Shown here piece after piece: positions 51,785 to 63,194 of a DNA stretch of 64,000 nt. This stretch comes from Polaromonas sp. (GTDB taxonomy: Bacteria > Pseudomonadota > Gammaproteobacteria > Burkholderiales > Burkholderiaceae_C). A program made the position numbers and the translations under genes. Position 1 is the stretch's first letter; every line of letters starts with the position of its first letter. The notes under the pieces were generated by a model. It was given only the letters and a program-made list of their open reading frames with translations, was not told the DNA's origin and ran no database searches. The stretch is from positions 62,001-126,000 of the forward strand of contig NZ_JAQSDA010000007.1 of assembly GCF_029945685.1 (NCBI RefSeq), written 5' to 3'.

Positions 51785-53233
51785 CTACTTGCCGATGCAG
51801 AATTTCGAGAAGATCTCGCCGAGCAGGTCATCGGTCGTGAACTGTCCGGTGATGTCGCCCAGGGCGTTCTGGGCCTGGCGCAGGTCTTCCGCCAGCAGAT
51901 CCAGCGCAGGCGCCGGTGCCTGCAGCTGGGCAGCAGCCCGCACAAGTTGTGTCTCGACCCGGCGCAGCGCCCGCACATGGCGCTCGCGGGCCATGAACAC
52001 GCCTTCGGGCGCGGCCTGCCAGCCCACCACTTGCAGCAACTGCTGGCGCAGCTGCTGCAAGCCGGCGCCGGTCTTGGCGGAAATAAGCACGCCGGTAGAA
52101 ACTGCGGCCAGCACGTCGGCACCGGCCATGTCGGACTTGTTCCAGACATCGATCACCGGTGTGTTGGCAGGCAGCCGGTCGGTTATGGCGGCCTCGATTT
52201 CTGCGTCCGCCGCGAGGTAGTTCATGGCAATGCGCAGGTCTGCAGGCGTGTGCTGGCGCGTCAGGTCGTGCAGGAACAGCACGGCATCCGCACTCTGGAT
52301 TTCCGTCCAGGCGCGCTCAATGCCGATTTTTTCGACCTCGTCGACTTCGGGCAGCAAACTGTCGCGCAAGCCGGCGGTATCCACCACATGCAGGGGCACC
52401 CCGTCGATCTGGATCAGTTCGCTGACCTTGTCGCGCGTGGTGCCGGCGACCGGCGTCACGATGGCCAGCTCGGCACCCGCCAGCGCATTGAGCAGTGAGC
52501 TCTTGCCGGCGTTGGGCTGGCCGGCAATGACGACCTTGATGCCCTCACGCAGGATGGCGCCCTGCTGCGTCCGCTGCAGCACGGTGGCCAGCGTCTGCTG
52601 CAGGCGGGTCAGCTGCCCCTGGGCATCGGCCTTCTGCAGGAAATCAATGTCTTCCTCGGGGAAATCGAGGGTGGCCTCCACCAGCATGCGCAGATGCACC
52701 AGCTGGTCGAGCAGCACATGCACCTCTCTGGAAAACTCCCCGGACAGCGAACGGGCCGCCGATCGCGCGGCGGTCTCGGTACTGGCGTCAATCAGATCGG
52801 CAATGGCCTCGGCCTGCGCCAGGTCGATCTTGTCGTTCAGGAAGGCGCGTTCGGTGAACTCGCCGGGTTCGGCCGGGCGCAGGCCGGCGAGCCGAGGCTG
52901 GCCCGTGACGGCATCGTGTTCTGCCGCCGCCTCCAGGCAGCGGGCCAGCAGCAGCTGCAGCACCACCGGCCCGCCATGAGCCTGCAGTTCAAGCACGTCT
53001 TCACCGGTGTAGGAGTGCGGTGCCGGGAAGAAAATCGCCAGGCCCTGGTCGATCACCTGCCCACGGATATCCAGGAACGGCAGGTAAGTCGCGTGGCGTG
53101 GCTGCAAAGTGCGGCCGCACAGGGCCGCCAGGACAGGCGCAAGGCTCTTGCCCGAGAGCCGCACAATGCCCACCGCCCCGCGGCCGGGGGCGGTTGCAAT
53201 GGCAACAATGGGATCGTGGTGACGGGCCAGCAT
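51785..53233 (-). CDS. mnmE: tRNA uridine-5-carboxymethylaminomethyl modification GTPase MnmE
   Basis: GTPase that, with MnmG, installs the cmnm5/nm5 group on wobble U34 of tRNAs. The 482-residue protein has the N-terminal folate-binding domain ([21 protein letters not shown]), a helical domain, the inserted G domain (G1 [14 protein letters not shown] at about 230, G3 [11 protein letters not shown]4 NKSD) and the diagnostic C-terminal CIGK. Length fits. Located in the conserved rpmH-rnpA-yidD-yidC-mnmE block. Confidence 0.97.
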   Translation of the reverse strand: MLARHHDPIVAIATAPGRGAVGIVRLSGKSLAPVLAALCGRTLQPRHATYLPFLDIRGQVIDQGLAIFFPAPHSYTGEDVLELQAHGGPVVLQLLLARCLEAAAEHDAVTGQPRLAGLRPAEPGEFTERAFLNDKIDLAQAEAIADLIDASTETAARSAARSLSGEFSREVHVLLDQLVHLRMLVEATLDFPEEDIDFLQKADAQGQLTRLQQTLATVLQRTQQGAILREGIKVVIAGQPNAGKSSLLNALAGAELAIVTPVAGTTRDKVSELIQIDGVPLHVVDTAGLRDSLLPEVDEVEKIGIERAWTEIQSADAVLFLHDLTRQHTPADLRIAMNYLAADAEIEAAITDRLPANTPVIDVWNKSDMAGADVLAAVSTGVLISAKTGAGLQQLRQQLLQVVGWQAAPEGVFMARERHVRALRRVETQLVRAAAQLQAPAPALDLLAEDLRQAQNALGDITGQFTTDDLLGEIFSKFCIGK

Positions 53234-53247
53234 GAGGGCACCATGTT

Positions 53248-53274
53248 AAAGGGCCGCGAAGCGGCCCTTTTTTT
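53248..53274. terminator. Hairpin between yidC and mnmE
   Basis: Arms GGGCCGC (53251-53257) and GCGGCCC (53261-53267) with a 3-base loop, flanked by AAA and seven T on the plus strand. The long T tract faces away from the genes (minus-strand transcription meets only three T), so it may slow rather than stop transcription between yidC and mnmE. Confidence 0.55.
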
Positions 53275-53278
53275 CAGC

Positions 53279-55006
53279 TTATCTGAATTTCGGCAGATTG
53301 AACTGCGGCGGCACACCCATGCGGGTGTTGATCACCCACTGCTGCGCGATCGACAGCACGTTGTTGGTGATCCAGTAGAGCACCAGCCCGGCCGGGAAGA
53401 AGAAGAACATCACGCTGAAAATCAGCGGCATGAACCACATCAGCTTGGCCTGCATCGGATCGGGCGGCGTCGGGTTCAGGGCCGTCTGCAGCATGGTGGT
53501 GAGGGTCATCACGATCGGCAGGATGAAGTAGGGATCCGGCGAGGACAAGTCCTTGATCCAGAGGATCCAGGGCGCGTTGCGCATCTCGACCGAGCTGAGC
53601 AACACCCAGTACAGCGCAATGAACACCGGAATCTGGATCATGATCGGGAAGCAGCCACCCATGGGGTTGACCTTTTCTTCCTTGTAGATCTTCATCATGG
53701 CGACCTGCATTTCCTGCGGCTTGTCCTTCAGGCGTTCACGCATCTCCATGATCTTGGGATTGACCGATTTCATCTTGGCCATGCTGGCGTAGGCCTTGGC
53801 ATTGAGCCAGTAAAACGCGATCTTCAGCAACAGCACCAGTGCCACGATGGACCAGCCCCAGTTCTGCAGGAAGCTGTGCAACTTGTCGAGCAGCCAGTAC
53901 AGCGGTTTGGCCAGAATCGTCAGCCAGCCATAGTCCTTGACCAGTTCCAGGCCTGGCGTGATGGCTTCGAGCTGCTTTTCAATCTGGGGGCCCACAAAAA
54001 ACCGGGCCTCCACCGTTTTGGTGGTGCCGGGCGCCACAGCGCCCAGCGGCGTGATCATGCCGACCGCATACAGGTTGGTGTCGACCTTGCGCAGGAAAAT
54101 GTCGCGCTGGACGCCGTCAGCCAGCATCCACGCCGACGCGAAATAATGCTGCACCATGGCCACGTAACCATTGCTGGCGTGTTTTTCGACGTCGACCTTG
54201 TTTTTCTCGATGTCGCCGAACTCGACCTTCTGGTACTTCTTGGCCTCGGTATACAGCGCCGGACCGGTGAAGGTGGAATAGAACGAGGACTCTCCGGGCG
54301 GCTTGTTACCGTCGCGCACCAGTTGCAGGTACAGCTGCGGCGAGGCCGCGCTGCTGCCCGTGTTGATCACGTCGTGACGAACGGTCATGTCATAAACACC
54401 GCGCTTGAGCGTGTAGGTCTTGACCAGCTTGACACCGCCCACCTCGGCCGACTCGAACTTGATTTCCAGCGCGTCCTGGCCGTCCTTGAGCGTGCGCTCG
54501 CCGGGAACGGCGGTCATCAGCGTCTTGTGGGTCGGGAAACTGCCGCCCTCGGCTCCGGCGATCAGGCCGGACTGCGCCACGTACACGCGCGCCGCACTTT
54601 CATCAAGCAGCACAAAGCCGGAGGACTTGTCCACCATGTCCTTGTGCTTGAGGAAGGAGGAGTGGACCAGCGTGCCGCCTTCGGTGTCGAAGGTCAGACT
54701 CAAGACATCGGTGTTGACGACCAGGCGCTCTTTGGTGGCCGACGGTGTAGTGGCAGGCAGCGCGCCAGGTGTCGCGGCCGCAGTGGCACCGGCCACCGGG
54801 GCCGGGACGGCGCTGCCGCCGACCGGACCGACAGGCACGCTGGCGGCGCTGGCCGGCTTGTTCGCCGGTGCTGTGGCACTCACGGCGGGGGCGGGCGAGG
54901 GGAAAAAGGTGGCCTTGTGGCCATTGAAAAGCTGCCACTGGTCCCACAGCAGGACCATGGAAAAACCAAAGATCACCCACAGAATGGTACGGCGAATGTC
55001 GTTCAT
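53279..55006 (-). CDS. yidC: Membrane protein insertase YidC
   Basis: Inner-membrane insertase that works alone or with SecYEG. The 575-residue protein has the Gram-negative layout: N-terminal helix ([20 protein letters not shown]), an Ala/Pro-rich linker, a large periplasmic beta-sandwich domain (about 90-340) and a C-terminal group of five helices with the conserved [41 protein letters not shown] and [16 protein letters not shown] 55006 overlaps the yidD stop (ATGA). Confidence 0.97.
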   Translation of the reverse strand: MNDIRRTILWVIFGFSMVLLWDQWQLFNGHKATFFPSPAPAVSATAPANKPASAASVPVGPVGGSAVPAPVAGATAAATPGALPATTPSATKERLVVNTDVLSLTFDTEGGTLVHSSFLKHKDMVDKSSGFVLLDESAARVYVAQSGLIAGAEGGSFPTHKTLMTAVPGERTLKDGQDALEIKFESAEVGGVKLVKTYTLKRGVYDMTVRHDVINTGSSAASPQLYLQLVRDGNKPPGESSFYSTFTGPALYTEAKKYQKVEFGDIEKNKVDVEKHASNGYVAMVQHYFASAWMLADGVQRDIFLRKVDTNLYAVGMITPLGAVAPGTTKTVEARFFVGPQIEKQLEAITPGLELVKDYGWLTILAKPLYWLLDKLHSFLQNWGWSIVALVLLLKIAFYWLNAKAYASMAKMKSVNPKIMEMRERLKDKPQEMQVAMMKIYKEEKVNPMGGCFPIMIQIPVFIALYWVLLSSVEMRNAPWILWIKDLSSPDPYFILPIVMTLTTMLQTALNPTPPDPMQAKLMWFMPLIFSVMFFFFPAGLVLYWITNNVLSIAQQWVINTRMGVPPQFNLPKFR

Positions 55007-55341
55007 GACGGCTTCTTTTTAGAGGGGATCGAAGTCACGGGCGTGACCAGACGGGTGAAAAGGGAAGGACGGCCGGCAGGCGGCGGCACCGGATCGTAAC
55101 CGCCGCTGCACCAGGGGTGGCAACGCGCCAGGCGGTAAAGGGTCAAATAACTGCCGCGCGCGGCGCCGTGCTGTTGCAAGGCCTGCAGCGAATACGCTGA
55201 ACAGGTGGGCTCAAACCGGCACGATGATCCCAGCCAGGGGCTGAGCAGGAGGCGATAACCCTTGACCAGCGCCACCAGTGTTTTCTGCGGCAGGCGGCTG
55301 ACCGTTACCGCCGCGCGGCGAAGCGTGTACAGCGCGCTCAT
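55003..55341 (-). CDS. yidD: Membrane protein insertion efficiency factor YidD
   Basis: Small membrane-associated protein (112 residues) that helps YidC-dependent insertion. It has the family hallmark [20 protein letters not shown] and [16 protein letters not shown], with all conserved cysteines. A basic tail (PSKKKPS) extends it beyond the usual about 85 residues. It overlaps rnpA upstream and yidC downstream by 4 bases each. Confidence 0.96.
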   Translation of the reverse strand: MSALYTLRRAAVTVSRLPQKTLVALVKGYRLLLSPWLGSSCRFEPTCSAYSLQALQQHGAARGSYLTLYRLARCHPWCSGGYDPVPPPAGRPSLFTRLVTPVTSIPSKKKPS

Positions 55342-55748
55342 GCGGCTTGCGCCCCGGCCTGCATCAAGGCCTGCACTTCACTGCGCACGGCCTGCTTGAG
55401 CGCCTCCGAGCTGGCGCTGACAAATTCCTTGCGGGAAAAGTCGCGCCGCAAACGGATCACCCACCCGGAACGGGACAGGCGAGGCGAAACATCAGCACTC
55501 ACGGTGTAGATCTGTCTTTTGATGGCGTTGCGCGTGACGGCCCGTTTGGCCCAGCGTTTAGGCACCATCGCCCCGACCCAGACATCCTGAACAGGAAACA
55601 GGTCCGGCGTGTCATGGGTCTTGCTGGGCATGGTTTGCGCGTTCATGGCATCGAGCGCATTGCGGTGCAATGCGAAATGCGTTGTTCTTGCAACAATGGC
55701 GCCAGCAAGGACTGCCTGGAACTGGGGTCGGGTTTTAAGCCGCTGCAC
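55338..55748 (-). CDS. rnpA: Ribonuclease P protein component
   Basis: Protein subunit that binds RNase P RNA for 5' processing of pre-tRNAs. The product of 136 residues contains the RNR motif region [19 protein letters not shown] and the FxxVxxR-type strands ([10 protein letters not shown]). GTG 55748 ([13 protein letters not shown]) is chosen because related proteins begin there; a TTG 24 bases upstream is possible. Neither has a strong ribosome binding site. An insert ([14 protein letters not shown]) lengthens the N-terminal half. Confidence 0.93.
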   Translation of the reverse strand: MQRLKTRPQFQAVLAGAIVARTTHFALHRNALDAMNAQTMPSKTHDTPDLFPVQDVWVGAMVPKRWAKRAVTRNAIKRQIYTVSADVSPRLSRSGWVIRLRRDFSRKEFVSASSEALKQAVRSEVQALMQAGAQAA

Positions 55749-55793
55749 TAGCGCCAAGCGTCCGCGAAGCAATAGGCCTGCTGGACCCGGCGC

Positions 55794-55928
55794 TTATACA
55801 GCCAGGCGCTTGCGGCCTTTGGCGCGACGGGCCGCAATCACTGCGCGGCCGCCACGGGTTTTCATGCGGGTCAGGAAGCCGTGCGTACGGGCGCGCTTGA
55901 CTTTGGAAGGTTGGTATGTGCGTTTCAT
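55794..55928 (-). CDS. rpmH: 50S ribosomal protein L34
   Basis: Highly basic 44-residue protein, [18 protein letters not shown] at the start and GRKRLAV at the end, identical in pattern to L34. It is the first gene of the rpmH-rnpA-yidD-yidC block and faces away from dnaA. ATG 55928, stop TAA 55794. A short palindrome (GCAGAAT-ATTCTGC, 55963-55982) sits in its leader. Confidence 0.98.
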   Translation of the reverse strand: MKRTYQPSKVKRARTHGFLTRMKTRGGRAVIAARRAKGRKRLAV

Positions 55929-56319
55929 GATGGGTCCTACAAGCTACAAAAAGCTCCCTTGTGCAGAATCTGAAAATTCTGCGATTCGATCCTGGCGGCT
56001 GTACAACACAACCAACTCTGCAAGTCAGCAGGGCCCGCAAAGCGTAAAGAGCGCTTGAAAACAAGCCTCACCACGGCGCGCCGACCCGCTATGAATCAGG
56101 GAAACCCACGATTATCGCAGATTTCCCAACGCTGGCAACAAGTTAGAGGCCGCATTGCCGGTAAATGCTGAGATGCCCCTGACAGCACTCGCACCAGCGC
56201 CACAGCGCACCCGGCCGGCGCAGACTAGGTTAAAACCCGAAGTCCTTTTTTTGTGGATAACTGGGCCGCCCGACTACAATAACGGGTGCCAAAAATTAAT
56301 AATATCCACAAGCAAGAGC
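55929..56319. other. rpmH-dnaA intergenic region
   Basis: About 390 bases carrying the leaders of rpmH (minus) and dnaA (plus). It contains one exact DnaA box (56252-56260) and a near match ATATCCACA (56302-56310), within an AT-rich stretch before dnaA. With only two boxes it looks like the dnaA control region more than the main origin, though origin function here cannot be excluded. Confidence 0.55.
56251..56280 (+). promoter_or_regulatory. dnaA: dnaA promoter with overlapping DnaA box
   Basis: -35 TTGTGG (56251-56256), 18-base spacer, -10 TACAAT (56275-56280). The exact DnaA box TGTGGATAA (56252-56260) covers the -35 element, the arrangement expected for autorepression by DnaA. Confidence 0.65.
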
Positions 56320-57750
56320 ATGCTGGCCAATGCGACTCCCCAGCCCCCGGACGCCATGCGTGAGGGAGCCGTTCACAGTTCGAGCCAGGACTTGTGGCAA
56401 AGTTGCGTGGACCATCTGGCCCAGGAACTGCCCGAGCAGCAGTTCAACACCTGGATCCGCCCGCTGGTCGCCGAAGTCGCCGGCGACCTGTCCAAAGTCA
56501 CGATTCAAGTCGCCAACCGCTTCAAGCTGGACTGGATACGGGCGCAATACGCGGGCCGTATTTCTGCGCTGCTGGAAAAGGTTTCCGGCCACAGCATACA
56601 TCTGGAGTTAGCGCTCGCTCATCGTGAACCTGGCGTCCGGTCTGCACCTCTGACGCGCAGCTTTGAGGGCAATGGAGTCCCCGAACCCGTGGGGCTGGGC
56701 GTTGCCGAAGACGTCGCCGGCGCGCCGTTCAAAAGCCGGCTCAACACCGCGCTGACCTTCGACACCCTGATCGAAGGAACCGCCAACCGCATGGGCCGGG
56801 CCGCCGCCATGCATGTGGCCAGCAGTCTGGGCCAGCTTTACAACCCGCTGTTCATTTATGGCGGGGTCGGTCTGGGCAAGACCCACCTGATGCACGCCAT
56901 CGGCAACAAGCTGATGGTCGACAACCCCGCGGCCAAAGTTCTCTACATCCATGCCGAGCAGTTTGTCTCGGATGTGGTTAAAGCCTACCAGCGCAAGACG
57001 TTTGACGAGTTCAAGGAGCGTTACCACTCGCTTGATCTGCTGCTGATCGACGACGTGCAGTTCCTCGCCAACAAGGACCGCACCCAGGAAGAGTTCTTCA
57101 ACGCCTTTGAGGCGCTGCTGACCAAAAAGTCGCACATCGTGATGACCAGCGACACCTATCCCAAGGGCCTGACCGACATCCATGAGCGCCTGATCTCGCG
57201 TTTTGACTCCGGGCTGACGGTCGCCATCGAGCCGCCCGAACTCGAGATGCGCGTGGCCATCCTTATCCGCAAGGCCGAGGCCGAAGGCACGGTCATGCCC
57301 GAGGAAGTTGCTTTTTTTGTGGCCAAGAACGTGCGCTCCAACGTGCGCGAGCTTGAAGGCGCGCTGCGCAAGATCCTCGCCTACTCGCGCTTCAACCTCA
57401 AGGAAATCTCCATCCAGCTGGCGCGGGAGGCGCTGCGCGACCTGTTGTCGATCCAGAACCGCCAGATATCGGTCGAGAACATCCAGAAGACTGTGGCCGA
57501 CTATTACAAGATCAAGGTCGCCGACATGTATTCCAAGAAGCGGCCGGCCAGCATTGCCCGTCCGCGCCAGATTGCCATGTACCTGGCCAAGGAACTGACG
57601 CAGAAGAGCCTGCCCGAGATCGGCGAGCTGTTTGGCGGCCGCGACCACACCACCGTGCTGCACGCCGTGCGCAAGATGGCTGCCGAGCGCCAGCAAATGA
57701 CCGAGCTCAACCAGCAGTTGCACGTGCTGGAACAAACCCTGAAAGGCTGA
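56320..57750 (+). CDS. dnaA: Chromosomal replication initiator DnaA
   Basis: AAA+ initiator that binds DnaA boxes and melts the origin. The 476-residue protein has domain I ([25 protein letters not shown]), a short variable linker, the AAA+ core (Walker [14 protein letters not shown], Walker [11 protein letters not shown], arginine-finger region [10 protein letters not shown]) and domain IV with the DnaA signature [15 protein letters not shown] near the C-terminus. ATG 56320 is chosen; an earlier ATG would start within the promoter region, and ATG 56353 is also possible. Confidence 0.96.
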   Translation: MLANATPQPPDAMREGAVHSSSQDLWQSCVDHLAQELPEQQFNTWIRPLVAEVAGDLSKVTIQVANRFKLDWIRAQYAGRISALLEKVSGHSIHLELALAHREPGVRSAPLTRSFEGNGVPEPVGLGVAEDVAGAPFKSRLNTALTFDTLIEGTANRMGRAAAMHVASSLGQLYNPLFIYGGVGLGKTHLMHAIGNKLMVDNPAAKVLYIHAEQFVSDVVKAYQRKTFDEFKERYHSLDLLLIDDVQFLANKDRTQEEFFNAFEALLTKKSHIVMTSDTYPKGLTDIHERLISRFDSGLTVAIEPPELEMRVAILIRKAEAEGTVMPEEVAFFVAKNVRSNVRELEGALRKILAYSRFNLKEISIQLAREALRDLLSIQNRQISVENIQKTVADYYKIKVADMYSKKRPASIARPRQIAMYLAKELTQKSLPEIGELFGGRDHTTVLHAVRKMAAERQQMTELNQQLHVLEQTLKG

Positions 57751-58019
57751 ATTGAATACTTTTTCAGCCATTTCCCACCGGCTTCAGGCTTGCCTGGCAA
57801 CCATGGGGACAACTTTTGAACAACTGATGACTTATCCACAGGAGAAGTGGATTTCCGGAAGTTGTTCATACCAGGCAGCAGGGCAGGGAGTGGTCTGACC
57901 ACAAGGTTAAACAAGCGCCAAGTAGTTGATCAAAAAGAAGAAAATAGGGCTGTCCACAGAAACCGGCTTCCCTTATCTACTACTACTAATTTGAATTAAA
58001 GAAATAAGAGGTTAAGACA
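57751..58019. other. Candidate oriC core, dnaA-dnaN intergenic region
   Basis: 270 bases with an exact DnaA box TTATCCACA (57832-57840), a degenerate box CTGTCCACA (57950-57958), a GC-rich spacer (AACCGGCTTCCC), then CTACTACTACTAA (57977-57989) and an AT-rich stretch to 58010. Box, GC spacer and trinucleotide repeat in this order match the DnaA-trio unwinding element described in other bacteria. Neighbours dnaA and dnaN support origin location. Confidence 0.6.
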
Positions 58020-59126
58020 GTGATCGTTCTCAAAGCCACCCAGGATAAAGTTTTGTCGGTTCTGCAATCGGTCGCGGGCATTGTCGAGCGTCGGCATACG
58101 CTGCCGATTCTGGCCAACGTGCTGATCCGCAAGACAGGTTCTCAGCTGCAGCTGACGACGAGCGACCTGGAAATCCAGATTCGCACGACAGCCGAGCTGG
58201 ACGGCGATGCAGGCAACTTCACAACCACGGTGGGTGCACGCAAGCTCATCGACATCCTGCGTTCCATGCCGAGCGACCAGACGGTGTCGCTGGAGTCGGC
58301 GCAGAACAAGCTGATCCTCAAGGGTGGCAAGAGCCGCTTCACGTTGCAGACCCTGCCGGCCGAAGACTTTCCGCTGGTGCAGGAAGCTGCCAATTTCGGC
58401 CCGAGCTTCTCTGTGCCGCAAAAGGTGCTCAAGGAACTGCTGAACCAGGTTTCGTTTGCCATGGCGGTCCATGACATCCGTTATTACCTCAACGGCATCC
58501 TGTTCGTCGCCGAAGGCAAGCAGCTCAGCCTGGTGGCCACTGACGGCCACCGTCTGGCGTTTTCGTCGGCCACGCTCGACGTCGAAGTGCCGCGCCAGGA
58601 AGTGATCCTGCCGCGCAAGACGGTGCTCGAGATGCAGCGCCTGCTCAGCGACAAGGAAGGCGCGATCGAGATGCAGTTTGCCGGCAACCAGGCCAAGTTC
58701 TCGTTCGAAGGCATGGAGTTCGTCACCAAGCTGGTCGAAGGCAAGTTTCCCGACTACAACCGTGTGATTCCGAAGAACCACAAGAACATCATCACCCTGG
58801 GCCGCGTGCCGCTGCTGGCCTCGCTGCAGCGCACCGCCATTTTGACCAGCGAGAAGTTCAAGGGCGTGCGCCTGAACATCGAGCCGGGCACCCTGCGTGT
58901 GGCGTCCAATAATGCCGAGCAGGAAGAAGCGGTCGACGAGCTCGACATCGACTACGGCGGCGACGCCATCGAGATCGGCTTCAACGTGACCTACCTGATC
59001 GACGCGCTGGCCAACATGGAGCAGGACATGGTGAAGATCGAGCTGGCTGATTCGAACAGCTCGGCGCTGCTGACCATTCCGGACAACGCGGCCTTCAAGT
59101 ACGTCGTGATGCCGATGCGGATTTAA
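58020..59126 (+). CDS. dnaN: DNA polymerase III beta sliding clamp
   Basis: Ring-shaped processivity clamp. The 368-residue protein has three similar domains: MIVLKATQDKVLSVLQSVAGI at the start, SFAMAVHDIRYYLNGILF in the middle, and the C-terminal LIDALANMEQDMVKIELAD with the typical end KYVVMPMRI. Start is GTG 58020 with AAGAGG upstream. It follows the candidate origin and precedes gyrB. Confidence 0.97.
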   Translation: MIVLKATQDKVLSVLQSVAGIVERRHTLPILANVLIRKTGSQLQLTTSDLEIQIRTTAELDGDAGNFTTTVGARKLIDILRSMPSDQTVSLESAQNKLILKGGKSRFTLQTLPAEDFPLVQEAANFGPSFSVPQKVLKELLNQVSFAMAVHDIRYYLNGILFVAEGKQLSLVATDGHRLAFSSATLDVEVPRQEVILPRKTVLEMQRLLSDKEGAIEMQFAGNQAKFSFEGMEFVTKLVEGKFPDYNRVIPKNHKNIITLGRVPLLASLQRTAILTSEKFKGVRLNIEPGTLRVASNNAEQEEAVDELDIDYGGDAIEIGFNVTYLIDALANMEQDMVKIELADSNSSALLTIPDNAAFKYVVMPMRI

Positions 59127-59166
59127 GCCTCATCCGCTCTTAAAAAAGCAAACCGCTTCCCCGCCG

Positions 59167-59189
59167 AACCCGCTAGCCAAAGCGGGTTT
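59167..59189 (+). terminator. Weak terminator-like hairpin between dnaN and gyrB
   Basis: AACCCGC (59167-59173) pairs with GCGGGTT (59182-59188), 8-base loop, only one more T follows. It may attenuate read-through into gyrB. Confidence 0.4.
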
Positions 59190-59232
59190 GGTCATTCAAG
59201 AGATTGTGAAAACGTCGTTTCACCGAAGGTAA

Positions 59233-61869
<2,637 letters not shown>

Positions 61870-61893
61870 GGTGTTCAGCGCATAATTTGCAGC

Positions 61894-62193
61894 ATGAACA
61901 TTGCACCGGCCCAGCGCTCACAGATCGCCGAGATCTGCAGGCGCTATCACGTGCGCAAGATGAGCATGTTTGGGTCAGCAGCCATGGGGCAGGAGCGTCC
62001 TGAAAGCGATGTGGATTTGCTGGTGGAGTTCATTCCCGGTGAGGCCCCCAGCGGCTTTGCGCTGGTTGACATGCAGGACGAACTGTCGGCTGCGTTTGAC
62101 GGACGGAAAATTGACCTGGCTTTTCCTTCCATTCTCCGCAATGCCTATCGGCGCATGGCCATTGAGCCGCAGTTGCGACCCGTTTTTGAATGA
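61894..62193 (+). CDS. Minimal nucleotidyltransferase (MNT) domain protein, orphan antitoxin-like
   Basis: Small nucleotidyltransferase of 99 residues related to MntA antitoxins, which AMPylate a HEPN toxin. The catalytic GSAAMGQERPESDVDLLVEF (GSxxxG...SDxD) is intact near residue 27, with a third acidic residue in KIDLAF at about 72. MNT proteins are normally followed by a HEPN-domain toxin gene; none is visible here. A stretch with inverted repeats and a fragment of an unrelated gene (DUF4143) follows. It starts 24 bases after gyrB stops. Confidence 0.85.
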   Translation: MNIAPAQRSQIAEICRRYHVRKMSMFGSAAMGQERPESDVDLLVEFIPGEAPSGFALVDMQDELSAAFDGRKIDLAFPSILRNAYRRMAIEPQLRPVFE

Positions 62194-62220
62194 CGATTGA
62201 TCGCACGCCGGCACATCTGG

Positions 62221-62332
62221 CCGATAGGCCGCACCACGCAACGAGAGACCCGCTCGGGTGAGTTTCTCCGGTTCTATCGGTGAAAACACCATGAAAATCC
62301 AACATGAAATGTTCGAATTTCATGGTCTTTTG
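62221..62332. repeat. Nested inverted repeats between the MNT gene and the DUF4143 remnant
   Basis: Two structures: CCGATAG (62221-62227) with CTATCGG (62274-62280), enclosing ACCCG-CGGGT; and AAAACACCATGAAA (62283-62296) with TTTCATGGTCTTTT (62319-62332), near-perfect with one mismatch, enclosing CATGAAAT-ATTTCATG. No known element is recognised; they may be a terminator, operator or scar of an insertion. Confidence 0.5.
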
Positions 62333-62337
62333 TTCCG

Positions 62338-62502
62338 ATGAATACACGATTGAACGCAGTGACCCCCAGCATGCGTTTTGCCATGAACGACCTGAAGCTC
62401 GATAGTTTGTATGTGGTGTACCCGGGGCTGCATCGCTACAGGCTGGCCGACGGCATCGAGGCCGTGCCGCTTTGGGCCATGCTGCCCGGCGACCTTGCAT
62501 GA
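62338..62502 (+). pseudogene. C-terminal remnant of a DUF4143 ATP-binding protein
   Basis: A 54-codon frame starting at ATG 62338 and ending in TGA 62500-62502. Its translation includes SMRFAMNDLKLDSLYVVYPG and HRYRLADGIEAVPL, which matches the C-terminal strand-rich end of AAA_14/DUF4143 proteins (usually about 400 residues). The ATPase and most of DUF4143 are missing, so it is a fragment. It overlaps the exonuclease ATG (ATGA), and translation of the remnant could still couple to it. Family match is by eye. Confidence 0.6.
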
Positions 62503-63110
62503 CCCGCATCGCCGTCATCGACTTTGAAACCACCGGCCTGTCACCCGCCATGGGCGACCGCGCCACCGAGGTGGCCATCGTGTTGCTTGAAAACGGAAAC
62601 GTGGTGGACCGCTTCCAGAGCCTGATGAATGCGGGGGTGCATATTCCCGCCTTCATCACCCGCCTGACCGGCATCAGCAACGCCATGGTGGCCGCTGCGC
62701 CCGAAGCCGCCAGCGTCATGCGCGAGGCCAGCCGCTTTGTGGGCGACGCGCCCCTGGTGGCGCACAACGCGGCGTTTGACCGCAAGTTCTGGCAGGCCGA
62801 GCTGGCGCGTGCCGGTGCGGCGGCGGCGCAGCCCTTTGCCTGCACCCTGCTGGTGGCGCGCCGGCTCTACCCGCAGGCCCCCAGCCACAAGCTCGGCGTG
62901 CTGGTGGACTACCACCACCTGCCGCGCGCCGGACGTGCCCACCGGGCGCTGGCCGACGCGGAAATGGCCGCCTCGCTGCTGGGGCAGATCCAGTACGACC
63001 TGCGCACCCGCCACCGCGTGGGTCAGCCCGACCACGCCCTGCTGATGACCCTGCAGCGCTGCGCGAAACCCGCCGTTGCTGCCCTGATGGCGAAGTACGC
63101 CAGTGTCTGA
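62499..63110 (+). CDS. DEDDh 3'-5' exonuclease, DnaQ-like
   Basis: Exonuclease of 203 residues. ExoI IAVIDFETTGLSP (Asp, Glu), ExoII LVAHNAAFDRKFW (Asp) and ExoIII GRAHRALADAEMAA (His, Asp) are all present, so a catalytically competent DEDDh fold is predicted. The C-terminal 45 residues are unassigned. It resembles the stand-alone PolC/DnaQ-type exonucleases of Burkholderiales, not the replicative epsilon subunit. ATG 62499 overlaps the remnant upstream. Substrate unknown. Confidence 0.88.
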   Translation: MTRIAVIDFETTGLSPAMGDRATEVAIVLLENGNVVDRFQSLMNAGVHIPAFITRLTGISNAMVAAAPEAASVMREASRFVGDAPLVAHNAAFDRKFWQAELARAGAAAAQPFACTLLVARRLYPQAPSHKLGVLVDYHHLPRAGRAHRALADAEMAASLLGQIQYDLRTRHRVGQPDHALLMTLQRCAKPAVAALMAKYASV

Positions 63111-63120
63111 GCGACGCTGA

Positions 63121-63175
63121 ATCGCTATTAAAAGCGTAGCTGTTTGCGCCCGTCCATCAAGGGCCAGAGCCTTAA
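63121..63175 (+). repeat. Dispersed short repeat, family 2 (before aroG)
   Basis: ATCGCTATTAAAAGCGTAGC, then TGTTTGCGCCCGTCCATCAA, then GGGCCAGAGCC: matches the copy at 50041 in core and end (GCGCCCGTCC, AAGGGC). Confidence 0.65.
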
Positions 63176-63194
63176 AACGCTCATAATCTGCGGC

